From Artemisia argyi (taxonomy: Eukaryota > Streptophyta > Magnoliopsida > Asterales > Asteraceae), in contig CM060707.1 in assembly GCA_030686995.1 (NCBI GenBank), positions 81,304,972-81,368,971 of the forward strand: a DNA stretch of 64,000 nt, read 5' to 3'. Below are positions 46,281 through 57,008 of the stretch, in pieces. The notes beneath the pieces are model-generated. The model saw only the letters and a program-made list of their open reading frames with translations, had not been told where the DNA came from and made no database searches. Numbering within the stretch: position 1 is the stretch's first letter; every line of letters begins with the position of its first letter. A program made the position numbers and the translations under genes.

Positions 46281-46486
46281 GAGCATCTCCAATGCAAAAA
46301 CCAACAATAGCTTTTTACTATTCTAAAAAGCTTTTTGAGAGTGGTTTTTAGCATTGCATTCAAAGCTTTTTACAAAAGCTTGGTAAACTCCAAGTCATTC
46401 TTCAAAGTCTTTGTTATTAATTGTAGTATGCATTTAATGCATTAAATGCTTCAAGTCATTGAAGACTTGGAGCATTGTGGATGCTC
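46281..46486. mobile_element. Tourist-like (PIF/Harbinger) MITE, 206 bp
   Basis: The ends GAGCATCTCCAATGC and GCATTGTGGATGCTC form an inverted repeat, with a TAA duplication on both sides (46278-46280, 46487-46489). Several AAGCTTTTT words lie within. Confidence 0.8.
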
Positions 46487-46489
46487 TAA

Positions 46490-47734
46490 TGAGAGATCAT
46501 CTACGTGTGTTCTTGCCTATGTGGTACTCAGACAATGTGTCCTTTTAACTACACTCACTTGGACGACGCATGCTATGAAGAAAAGAGGAGAAACGGATTA
46601 AAACGTATGAAAACCTATAAATCAAAAAATTTAAAAATAATTACAAACGGCCGGTAGAATGGTCGGTAAAGGATGGCACGAGAGATTAGGGTAAGAATGG
46701 TGTATCTTTTATATTTGTAGTTCCCGCCTGTTTTGTTTGAGGAAAAAATGAGAAAGAAAATAGTAAAAAATATATATAATAGACTTTTTAATTTTTTAGT
46801 TAAAATTTAAAAAATAAAAAAATTATTTTTTGAAAAATTGTTAGAAAAGAATGTAAATAAATGGATTTTCAATTCTTTTCATATAAAAAATCTCGTGAAG
46901 AAATGAGAAATTTTTAACAAGCTAATTGGCCCTTTATATGTTTATATGGTTGCACAACTGAAAAGTAGCACCAAGAAGTCAGGGGAGACCGAGAGAGTGA
47001 ATATCAAATGACATATTGGAAATTCGAGTTGAGCTCACGATTGATGCTTGACAAGTTGACCTAACTCAAATATTTAATATTTTTTATCTACACACCATAA
47101 ACATTTGTTATTTGTGACTCTTGTTTTTCCTCTAGTTTAGCTAAGACATACCTTTTTAAATCAAAAAGCGCTAAAGCAAAGTTTTTAGGTCAAGTGTTTT
47201 TTCTTCTATTTTAGCTAAAGACATACTCGTACTTCGTATCTTTTTAATCAAAAAGCACTAAAGGCAAAGCTTTACAATATGTTTATTTTATCTGCTAAAC
47301 AACAGCTAGTTGAGATTAATTACGTAAAACAGTTGAACATGTCAGTTCGAATTAGTTTCAAGCGATGGATTAGACGCTTTTTTTTAATTCAAACAATAAA
47401 ATATACTGATAACCAAGATTTGAACAAGTTACAATAAGTTCACAGGTATATCTATATTTGATATCCAAACAGTCATTGATACTTTTGATACACTTAAGGT
47501 CTGTTAGTTTCTTTGGTTTTGATTTGAAGTAATGGAGTCATAACCTTATTAAACAATGACGTCCAATAATTCAATCAGGGTAATTTGGTGGGTTTTATGA
47601 ACATTGTCATAGGTTTTCACATATTTTATTCGCCACCATGTGATATACTTTTTTTTTTTTTTTTTTTTTTTTACCTTTTTTTTTTTTTTTTTATTCAACA
47701 AATATTTTCAAAACTAATTTACAATACAAATTTA
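46490..47734. other. AT-rich region with a short duplication and T-runs, no gene seen
   Basis: A diverged tandem duplication (TTTAGCTAA-GACATAC ... AAAAAGC-CTAAAG-CAAAG-TTT) occurs at about 47135-47195 and 47205-47275. T-runs are at 47649-47693. Confidence 0.5.
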
Positions 47735-48148
47735 GGCCCGTTGGTTTATAGAAGTGTTTGAAATTAAATTTAGATTTGGTTTAAAATGAAAGAAAATGAA
47801 ATAAAAAATAATATTATTTAACTATAAATTATTATTTTATTTAATAAGTGAAGTCACTATATTATTTATTTATAATTTAAAATGTTTATTTAATAAGTGG
47901 GTATCAATCTTCAAAACCCACTTTTCATCCGGATTCACCTTTTGAATATGGCTCACATTTGATTCTAAAGCGAGTGTACCAAACAATTATAATAAGGAGT
48001 CAAACCATTCTTACAATCCAAATCATACATACCAATCGAATTCTAATATTACATTTCTCTCTCATACTTTTTTTTAAAACCTACACCAAATCTAAAATCT
48101 TATATCAAATCCAAGTCCTATTAACCCAATAATAAACCAAACGGACCC
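47735..48148. mobile_element. Tourist-like (PIF/Harbinger) MITE, 414 bp
   Basis: The ends GGCCCGTTGGTTTAT and (reverse complement) GGGTCCGTTTGGTTTAT match the GGGCCTGTTTGGTT consensus of Tourist elements. A TTA duplication flanks (47732-47734 and 48149-48151). Confidence 0.8.
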
Positions 48149-48151
48149 TTA

Positions 48152-49110
48152 ATTGATCATATAACTTTGGAAACCAAAAACCATCACAAATAGAAAACTT
48201 TACTTATGATCATTAAAAAGGTTTTTTAGAGTTAGCTGATGTCATCATCAGCGATCTTGATTTGCAATTTAATTACAAACAAAATTCTACCAAAATCGCC
48301 GCCTCCACCGTCGGATGTTTCGTCAAGCTTCGTTATAAGACACGAAAGGCGCAGGCGCAAGCGCATACAATTTATTTACTTTCTTTTCTGAATCTATGCT
48401 TATCTACTGTGATTGGATGCTATTGAAGCCTTCATCATCAACCTATCTTTATCTTTATGTTTAATAATTGTAGTTTATTTTTTATAAATTTTAGTTCGAG
48501 CTTCTGTGATTTCATCACTCGAAATGCGAGAGAACTAGGAAGGCCTAGCCCGATTTCATAAATGGGCTACTATCTGTTTTGGTTTTGATACAGTTTTCAA
48601 TACATTTGGATTATAAATATGTCATTAATAAATGCAATATTTATGGGTTTACTCATTATTTTAACAGTTATTAGTTGAACCACAGTTAAATGTTTATGTT
48701 CTTGTGATTTTTTTTTTCCTCATTGCGTTCCGTTTAGCGTAACACATATAAGTGTGATAGATTTATTTGGCTGTTTATCAAACTTCTTTCTTTATATGAA
48801 AGTTTGTATTTTGCGTTATAATTTTCGTAACGTTGTAGTACTTTGTATAAAGAAAAAACAGACAAATAAAAATTTATTATTAATTGTTTGAAAATTTATC
48901 ATATTTGTCATTTTTGTTAATATATATACATTATTTTTTAATTGTATGTATTGAACTTTCAAATTTCGATTATTATATGTATTTTGTGACAATTTTACTC
49001 GTATCTTTTTTAAATTTCGAAGTGTAAAATGATAATTTTACATGGTTGAATAGTCAATAAATAAACATAATAATAGAAATTTTAAAATTTAACACATACA
49101 ATAGAAGGAA
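48152..49110. other. AT-rich region, no gene seen
   Basis: A short GC-richer patch at 48296-48365 (CGCCGCCTCCACCGTCGG, GGCGCAGGCGCAAGCGC) stands out, but I cannot assign it. The rest is AT-rich. Confidence 0.35.
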
Positions 49111-49119
49111 AAAAAAAAA

Positions 49120-49300
49120 GGGTTTTTCTAATGTGTGCCCTGGGGGCACACGTTAAGAACACCAAAAGGTCAATGGGACCCACGAAAAAGTACATCCGGA
49201 CCCACAGGAAAGGTGTGGGTCCGGATGTACTTTTTCGTGGGTCCCATTGTTCTTTTGGTGTTCTTAACGTGTGCCCCCAGGGCACACATTAGAAAAACCC
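49120..49300. mobile_element. Near-perfect palindromic MITE, 181 bp
   Basis: GGGTTTTTCTAATGTGTGCC at one end is repeated in reverse complement at the other, and pairing continues to a loop near 49210-49215 (CAGGAAAGG), with few mismatches. The insertion lies in an A-run on both sides, so the target duplication (9 or more A) cannot be read exactly. The overlapping ORFs on both strands are a consequence of the palindrome. Confidence 0.85.
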
Positions 49301-49537
49301 AAAAAAAAAATTGTACACATAATAACAAAAAATGACAAATACAATACATTTTCAAGTAATTAATCAAAAAATTTATGATCACATATGCTTAACAAAATTT
49401 ATACGGAGTAGTCATTTATAATATACTTCTGACAAATCCAATAATTGTATAAACCATGCATTAAGCAACCACAAAAGCAATTTAATAAAGTTTAACACAC
49501 AACCATATACGGAGTAGTTTGGAAATGTGTACGATAA
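49301..49537. other. AT-rich spacer
   Basis: Nothing was recognised; ATACGGAGTAGT occurs twice (49402 and 49507). Confidence 0.4.
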
Positions 49538-50161
49538 GGGGGTTGGCAACACTTGTGGCACCACAACACCACCACTCACTTTCAACCAATCCCCTTATGC
49601 CACATCACTCACCCATTTTTCTCATCCCTCACCCTTTTTTTTGTTGGCATCACTTGTGGCACCACACCACCATCCCTCACTTAAATTTTTTTTTCATTTT
49701 TTTTTAAATAAAACAAACTTTATTTTTTAGAAAATGTAAAAATTAAAAAAGAAACAACAAATACATAGCAACTGTATCTTCTTCCTCACAGTGTCTTCTT
49801 CCTCCACTCATCCATCCCTCACAGTCAAATACATAGCAACTGTAAAAAACTCAATTTGAAGACAATACTTTTTTTTTTAGCTACTGAGTGTTGTTGTTGT
49901 GTGTTGTTGTGTGTTTATTGTGGTTTGATTTCCATTTTATACTAGCATAGCAACGGTCAAAAAAAAAAACCCAACTTTTCAAGCCAAACGGTCCAAACAA
50001 ACGGTCAAAATACACGCTCCAACGTTCATTTTTCAATCCTTACCGTGCGTGAAACATCCCCGTGCGAGCTTGCTACCGTGCGGTACCGTGGGCAAGGCGG
50101 CGGTGTTCCCGCACGGTAGCACGGTACCGCTGCCTCCTTACCGTGCCCATTGCCGAGGCCC
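49538..50161. mobile_element. PIF/Harbinger-like nonautonomous element, 624 bp
   Basis: A TAA duplication flanks (49535-49537, 50162-50164). The left end GGGGGTTGGCAACACTTGTG and the reverse complement of the right end (GGGCCTCGGCAATGGGCACG) share the GGG-T-GGCAA pattern. The right part contains many ACCGTGC/GCACGGT words, some in inverted order, and the left part repeats CACTTGTGGCACCAC. Confidence 0.6.
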
Positions 50162-50164
50162 TAA

Positions 50165-50437
50165 GTTTTGGCAGAGCAACAGAATTCACCAAACTAGCTG
50201 TTGCCTATTTTACTTGTTTTCCCTATGGCTTTCTATTTGCATTCATATATTTATGGGTTGTCCTATAAAGACGGGGTCTACTGTGGGGGTCTCACCTATT
50301 TTTAATCAAATGTACAAGCATTAAAGCAGACAGTACAAGCGACGGCAGCACAAAACTTCCACAAACCCTCCCTATGGGGGTCCTTATAACTCATGCCATA
50401 TTGGGTTCCATATTTATATACCAAAATTAAAACTTTA
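50165..50437. other. Short spacer, no gene seen
   Basis: It contains GGGGTC phrases in both orientations (50272-50290, 50375-50382). Nothing was recognised. Confidence 0.35.
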
Positions 50438-50446
50438 TAATTTAAA

Positions 50447-51589
50447 GGGTTATGGTAGACAAAAGTTATTAAAATTTACTAGAAATTTGTCTTAAGGAAA
50501 TATAGTTTCATTTCGTTCAACCAAGTCACCCATGTATACGGGTTTGTTAATTTGGTCATTATAGATGTAAAATGGCGACACTAAGGTTATTTAGTAGAAG
50601 GGTTACCGGCTATTAGCCCGTCACCCATGCCATGGTGGCCTGACAAAACTTTCACTTTACAGAAAAGTTACTAAAGTTTTCAAACAATTTGTCCTAAGGT
50701 AATATAGTTTCATTTTGTTCATACAGGTTACTCATATTTACGGGTTTGTTAAATGTGTTACTGAACCTAAGGTAATATAGTTTCATTTCTGTAAATTTTT
50801 ATACGTTTTCATTCGTTTTTATTCGTTTTCATATGTTTTTATCCGTTTTTTTCATTTTCAACCGTTGTTATATGTTTTCGTCTGTTTTATACGTTTTCAT
50901 CCGTTTTTCTTACGTTTCCATCCGTTTTTATTCGTTTTCAACAGTTTTTATACGTTTTCGTCCGTTTTTCTTATGTTTTCATCCGTTGTTATACGTTTTT
51001 GTCCATTTTATATGTTTTTTGTTCATTTTTATACATATAAAAACGAACAAAAACATTTAAAGTCGGAGGAAAACATATAAAAATAGATAAAAATGTATGA
51101 AAATGTAAGAAAAACGGATGAAAACATATAAAAACGGATGAAAACGTATAAAAATGGTTGAAAATGGATAAAAACAGATAAAAACGAATGAAAACGTATA
51201 AAAGCGGACGAAAACGTATAAAAATGGATAAAAACGTATGAAAACGGATAAGAACGTATAAAAACAGTTGAAAACGGATAAAAACGTATACAAACAGAAG
51301 AAAACGTACAAAAAACGGATTTAAAACGGTCAAACTAACATAAATAGTGGTCTAGGGACTAAATCCGTGAAACTCGACAAACGACAAGGACCGTTTTGTA
51401 CTTAAAAGATAAGTCACATAGGATTTTTACCTGTTATATCCGGTTACCAAAAACATAGTAACATTTATAACCGATAGTAACATTTATAATTGGTTGAAAA
51501 AGTTGAGTAACCTGGATGAACAAAATGAAACTATATTTCCTTAGGGCAAATTTCTAGTAAACTTTAGTAACTTTTGTGTACCATAACCT
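50447..51589. mobile_element. MULE-type nonautonomous element built of ~10-bp inverted repeat arrays, 1143 bp
   Basis: A perfect 9-bp target duplication TAATTTAAA flanks (50438-50446 and 51590-51598). The inverted ends run about 100 bp: GGGTTATGGTAGACAAAAGT against AGGTTATGGTACACAAAAGT, then AATATAGTTTCATTT. Partial extra copies of the end lie at 50652-50795. The core has a + strand array of TTTTCATCCG/TTTTTATACG-like decamers (about 50795-51045) facing its reverse complement (about 51045-51320). The many ORFs in the core merely translate the repeat. No transposase. Confidence 0.85.
50795..51320. repeat. Inverted pair of ~10-bp satellite arrays
   Basis: Units vary around (T)TTTTCATCCG and (T)TTTTATACG, with T-tracts recurring about every 10-11 bp, then A-tracts in the second half after the turn at ATATAAAAACGAACA (51036). 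Phased A/T tracts at the helical period predict curved DNA, and the two arms could form a long imperfect hairpin. Confidence 0.85.
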
Positions 51590-51598
51590 TAATTTAAA

Positions 51599-52246
51599 CT
51601 GCCAATGGTAATGAATAAAAGTGAAAAACGGAGAGTTGAATAAAAGTGAAAAACAATGGTCTGCTTCGAGGAGCATAGCTTGAATACGAGCATCTTTTGG
51701 CGAAACGAGTCGGAGCTAGAATGACACTATAACTGAAGCTGGAGCTTATATTATAAGCTGCAAGTCTAAGTTTATTCTTGTATAAAGTTGTTTCACAAAT
51801 TAGATGGAGCTGAACCGTATTACTGTAAAATCAATTAAAAATACATTAAATTAAATTCAATCTTTTACGTGTTGGAGCTTTAGTAGAACTAAGTTGGAGG
51901 CTAAGTCAGAAATCACTACTTTGGTATTGAATCGGTTCCTGTGAGTGAGGTATTGCAATGTCTTGCTCGTTACCTCTTGGCACAGTAAAAGTGATTCCTA
52001 TGTTGTTGTGCTTGCACAAGTTGGAGTTTGAAAGGATTACGTGCAAACAATACAACGACTTTTACAACTTGCTTTCACAGAAATGTCGAAGGATCACACC
52101 GGTGCGACTAAACAGAACAAGCAAGCAGGAATAAGAAACGAGTTACGAAATGGATTCAAAAGAGGAGATGAAAATATTACGATATTTTCATAGAGGGGTA
52201 AAACGGTAATGATCCAAAGCGTATATAATTATCCGGGATAAATATA
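51599..52246. other. Region without a recognised gene
   Basis: It contains AGCTGGAGCT/AGCTGAACC words (51715-51810) and short ORFs only. Confidence 0.35.
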
Positions 52247-53529
52247 TTATACTATATACTAAATATCATTGGGTTGCGGGGTCCACGGTAGGGTTATTAA
52301 GGCATAGTTAACACCATAATTCGGCTTCCTATTGGTTTTTCGGGACACGTGGCACAATACTATTGATTGGAGGAGTTAATAACTTGGATTAGCTACAGTG
52401 CCGATGAATAGTACCCCATTTTTGGCACTGTTTTTCACTGTTGTGCACTGTACATCACTATAAATATCAATAAAAAATAGATTACACCCTCCTTTACAAT
52501 CCAGATTCATCCAAAAAAAAGAAAAGTAAAAAGAAATCACATCCAAAACTTACAAGATCTCATACATCAGTTTATCATACATCCATTAAATATCAAAAGA
52601 AAGAAGATGTGACGAACAGATCTTGGAACCAATAACAACCATTAAAACACAAACCATATACGAACTGAAAGTTAACCACAGCCTATACAAAATTATTTGA
52701 AAATAAATATATTTTTCCGGCAGCGGGCCAGTGCAGAATCCGGTGAAAGCGTCGACGACAGCAGCAAATTCCGGCCAGTGCAAATCTGAAAAAAAATATA
52801 AATATACAAAAAGAAATTAGAAAATTATTCCGGCAACCACAATTCACAAAGAGATGTTTACTCGTCCGAGTCAACGCGAGTTGACTCGTTGAGTCGCCGA
52901 GTCGTGACTGAGTCACACCGAGTCGAGTTTAAATATGTTAGATCACACTTTTTTTCAATCTTTTACAAAGGTTTTATAAAAAGTTTTATATGAAAATCGT
53001 ATTAAATGAAAAGTTACAAATTAGGGTTTGAAAAATAAAAATATAGACGGGAAGGGGGCGCGTGAGGGGTGTTATCGAGAGAGAGACAGAGCAAGGTGGC
53101 GGTGGCGAGACTGGTGGCGAGGCAACGGCGGTGGAGGTGCTTGGTGCCGCGCCGAGAGCTAATAAGCTCCAGAAAGGTGAAAAATAAGCCGATCTACGAT
53201 TTGGGGTGAAAAAGTGTCTTGCCGGAAAATTTTCCGGCAACGGTGGGTGGTTGGAGGTGACGGCCGGCGAAGATTTAGTGAGAGAGAGGGGATAGAATGT
53301 TTGTGTGTGTTTATTAGTGAGAGAATGTTTACGAGTAGTATGGCAAAGACAATAATTGTTTCTCATTTTACGAGTAGAATGTTTGTGTGTGTTTATTAGT
53401 GAGAGAATGTTTACGAGTAGTATGGCAAAGACAATAATTGTTTCTCATAAATAGCCAAAAAATATTTATATGCAGGAGTATTGGTTATAAATTTCTATTG
53501 TGACCACCGATTTATGTGCATACCATTGC

Positions 53530-53585
<56 letters not shown>

Positions 53586-54211
53586 GCAAGCTCACATGGT
53601 ATACAAAACATGTGATTACCAAAGATAAAAATGCTAATTCAAGTAATTATTAGTTTATTGCCAAGAATCCAAGACAAAAATAATTTTATGTTATTCACTA
53701 CGGGACCATTTGATGTACCAAACGGACTCGAAAAATTATGAAACTTGCAACATTGTTTTCGAAATGATTTTTCTAATAGAAACGAGTATAAATATGCAAA
53801 ACTTTTACGAAATCACCTTCAACCCAAATGAAAATACATTGAACAAAATACTGAAAGCCCAAATGACATTTAAACAGTTACACATACACAAACCATGACA
53901 AAATTATTCAAAACATATATAACAATTCAGTATTTAAAAATAATAAAAAAAAAAAAAAACCATCTACAATAATGAACAAAAAAAATCACACCTTTAAAAC
54001 ATGTACTACGTACATTGTAAAACCGAAAACAAGTGATGTACCACCGAAACTTACGTGAAAAGAAAATCTTTTTCATTTTTTACGTAAAAAAAAATGAAAC
54101 AACAAAACACATGTCACATCATCTACTCGACAAAACCAAGAAAAAAACAAAATTTACAAATACATATGTACCCGCGCACTCCCACGGCAAAGCGCGGGCA
54201 ACCATGCTCGT
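52247..54211 (+). mobile_element. Possible Helitron
   Basis: The proposed 3' end has a perfect 7-bp GC hairpin (CCCGCGC...GCGCGGG, about 54171-54199) followed eight bases later by CTCGT. Helitrons end in such a hairpin plus CTRR; here CTCG departs by one base. The proposed 5' side (TATTATACTATATACTAAA near 52247) resembles plant Helitron starts only loosely. No Rep/helicase frame is present. The left boundary is weak. Confidence 0.4.
53295..53448. repeat. Tandem duplication, 82-bp unit
   Basis: GAATGTTTGTGTGTGTTTAT begins at 53295 and again at 53377; the units are almost identical through TTGTTTCTCAT. An A-run of about 53 follows at 53529-53581. Confidence 0.9.
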
Positions 54212-54948
54212 TAAGTACTAAAAGGCAAAACCTAACCCTTAGGGGTCTTAGGTCAAATCTCTAGGGAGGGATTAAGTTTGACAGTTTGTCAAACTTATGT
54301 ACTTAGGAACTACTTTTCCAGGCTTGGCGGATCTGGCGGCACAGTAAAATGGGTTCCGCCAGTGTAAATTCTGGGCAACCCAGTTTTGGCCCAACGGACC
54401 AGACAGTACCCAAAACAGGTTTCGCCTGTGTTTCACGAGGGTTCCGCCAGTCACCTGCAGAAATTTTTTCTCATTTTTCTAAATTTCAAAATTTGTAAAA
54501 TGTCAAATCATCATCTTTAGTGAGAAACATCTTCCCTTACTTCCAACAAACATATTAGGATCACTCTCACTCACTAGAACAATTAGGAAGTCATTTCCCG
54601 CCAAAAATTCAAATTCAAACATAACTAACCCAAGGAACCCTTGCAAAGGATCCTTCAAAACCTTTAGAACATTTTCAACCAAATCACTTCCCATGATCAT
54701 TTAGCATTGAGTGCATAAGTTAGTCTTTCACTCCACCCAATTCCATTGGATCGACATCCAATGATTTGACATGTTCTTGGAAATTTTCTAAATCATTAGA
54801 AACCTCAACATTTGTATGGTAAAACATCAAATCCGAACACCCCTTCCAACATTTCTTCCACTCTATAAATTTGACAATTTTGCAACACTTTAAATCACAC
54901 CATCACCATCAATCCCTTCTCTTAAAGCTTCAAAACCTCACTTTTGAA

Positions 54949-56163
54949 ATGACTAAATCCAACACCTCGTCCGAATCATCAAAATCCCTTGCAAAAACCA
55001 CTAGGATTAGTGTAAAACCGTGTTGCTTCAACAAAACCATCAAATCAAGCTCATCATCATCAAGTGATGCATCACTTGACATTTCTTCACCTATCCAAGA
55101 TTTTCTTAACCTTACTACCTCAACACCATCCTCAACACCTTGCAATACCAATGTGATCACTATTCAAGATTTGCTTAATCTTGCTACTCCAACACCCTCT
55201 CTAACACATTGCAACACCAACATAGCCACTATTCCGTCACCAACTAGACCTTCAAGTGATTCAACATCACCTTCTCAACAAACTCAACCATCAAAAACTC
55301 AGTCACCTCAATCACCAACACTTACACCAATAGAACTTTTCCATACACCACCAACATTACCACTACCCTATTTGGAAACTTTTGAAGACCTATCACCTAA
55401 ATCATCAAGCCTTCCGTCATTGTCACTCTTTGACACCATTGCTCAAATGGAAACCCAACAACAACCAAGTTTTCAACCAAATGAGTCATTAGATGATGCA
55501 CCTCATCAACCATCATTGGTTGAACATTTAGCTTACCGTTATGCTAGACCATCAAATTTTCCACAAGATCAAGGTCATACACACCTACAATCTTTTGTGT
55601 TTCACCCTATTTACAAAGACCTTCATGGTAATCCTTCCGGAGAACCAAGCTTCCACCACTTTGTTCAACAACAAGAACAACCACAACCACAACAAGAACC
55701 ACCACAACAACAACAACCACCACCACAAGAGCATTCCCAACACTTTGAATCTCTATTTCCTTCGTATAAGAAAATAGAAGCATCCATATGGGAAAAATCT
55801 CCAAACCTTAATGATGAGATTGACAATCATTTAAACCACCTTCATGCCTTCAAACGTATGGTTGACTCTCAAATCAACCATATTATGGTTTTACAAACAA
55901 AGCTACACTCATCTAGTGAAGGAACCAAAAACACCTCTCAACCATCCACATTTGTTCCTTCAAGTTCAAACCATCCACCACCAACAAATCAAACCTCTCT
56001 TCCACCAAACTTTCCCCGCCATAATTGCGGACATTGTGAAAGAACCGCTCACATTAGTGAAGGGTGTCGAACGGATATTCGCATGCTAACCGAAGAAATG
56101 AGGTTTATCCTAAACCACATTTTGGATCGTCTAGAGTCTTTGTCTCACCCACCTCAACTCTAG
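54949..56163 (+). CDS. Gag-like protein with C-terminal CCHC zinc knuckle, family 3 element
   Basis: The open frame runs from 54871 (430 codons). The Met at 54949 (MTKSNTSSESSK, codon 27) is the likelier start, as the earlier 26 residues are His/Leu-rich leader-like text. The N-terminal two thirds are Ser/Thr/Pro-rich and low in complexity, with a repeated IQDFLNL/IQDLLNLATPTPS unit (near residues 92-115) and a Gln/Pro tract (around 266-293). A likely helical segment (about 300-350) precedes a canonical C-x2-C-x4-H-x4-C knuckle, CGHCERTAHISEGC, at residues 386-399. This is the nucleic-acid-binding motif of retroelement nucleocapsids. There is no protease or polymerase. The intact frame suggests recent insertion. 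Alternatively it is a gag-derived accessory protein. Confidence 0.65.
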   Translation: MTKSNTSSESSKSLAKTTRISVKPCCFNKTIKSSSSSSSDASLDISSPIQDFLNLTTSTPSSTPCNTNVITIQDLLNLATPTPSLTHCNTNIATIPSPTRPSSDSTSPSQQTQPSKTQSPQSPTLTPIELFHTPPTLPLPYLETFEDLSPKSSSLPSLSLFDTIAQMETQQQPSFQPNESLDDAPHQPSLVEHLAYRYARPSNFPQDQGHTHLQSFVFHPIYKDLHGNPSGEPSFHHFVQQQEQPQPQQEPPQQQQPPPQEHSQHFESLFPSYKKIEASIWEKSPNLNDEIDNHLNHLHAFKRMVDSQINHIMVLQTKLHSSSEGTKNTSQPSTFVPSSSNHPPPTNQTSLPPNFPRHNCGHCERTAHISEGCRTDIRMLTEEMRFILNHILDRLESLSHPPQL

Positions 56164-57008
56164 AGTCTCCAACAACAATAGGGACCCATCCATAATAACA
56201 CCAAAAACACAAACCAACAAACACCCATTTTCATCCCTCAAAATGAAATCCTCTATACCCTCCAACACCCATTTTCATCTCTAAACAACCTTAGCCTTGT
56301 TTTTGGAAAATGTTTCTCAATAAGGAAAATGATTGTTTTCTTTTATAGATGTAGGATTTTATATTCTTAGTTTCTTTTTATTTGATTTTTTATTTTTAGA
56401 AGTAGGATGTTATCTTTCTAATTTCTTGTCTTTGACTTTCTTAAAGTCAAATTTTACATGAAATGAATTTCATTCTACTATAAGGTATGCATTGTTTGTT
56501 GACCATTTAGGTATTGTGAGTAAAACAGTGCCTTGCTATGGTAGCATACATATATCTTGTGTTTTTGAAACAAATTTTTTATGTAGGATCATTATCCATG
56601 TTTCCGTTCCTTAATACTCCATTTAGGGGAGTAATATTCAAGGGGGAGCATGAGAATTGCATTATTCCGCTTCGCAACTTTTCTCCTCATGACTTGCTCT
56701 ATGCTCGTCCATTGCGACAACTAATATTTTTTTTGTAGGTTCAAAATCCATGTCTCTTATCTTGGAACTCCTTTTAGGGGGAGTATCAACCAAGGGGGAG
56801 CACGTGCATAGTTCCGTTTCACTACTCTTCTTTTTGTTTCGACAAAAAGGGAGAATTTTTATTAAACTTGTTCTCATCTTTTCTCTTGCATATCACATCA
56901 TCTTAGCAAAAACAAGTCTTAATAAAAACTTTATAAGACTTAACACTAAAACTAGTAGCTTACTTATAAATAAAGTTTATGTTTTGTCATCAACAAAAAG
57001 GGGGAGAT
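56164..57008 (+). other. 3' interior of family 3 element with repeated polypurine tracts
   Basis: A diverged ~160-bp direct repeat (about 56588-56735 and 56745-56900) contains TTTAGGGGAGTA...CAAGGGGGAGCA in each unit. Further purine tracts are CAAAAAGGGAGAATT (56842) and AAAAAGGGGGAGATTG (56994-57010). The last adjoins the LTR and is the functional candidate. Confidence 0.65.

Noticed and set aside
49082..49382. ORFs on both strands with the same protein sequence
   Set aside because: Produced by the 181-bp palindrome.
50833..51333. Several 70-114 codon ORFs rich in F, Y, V and R
   Set aside because: They only translate the ~10-bp satellite arrays.
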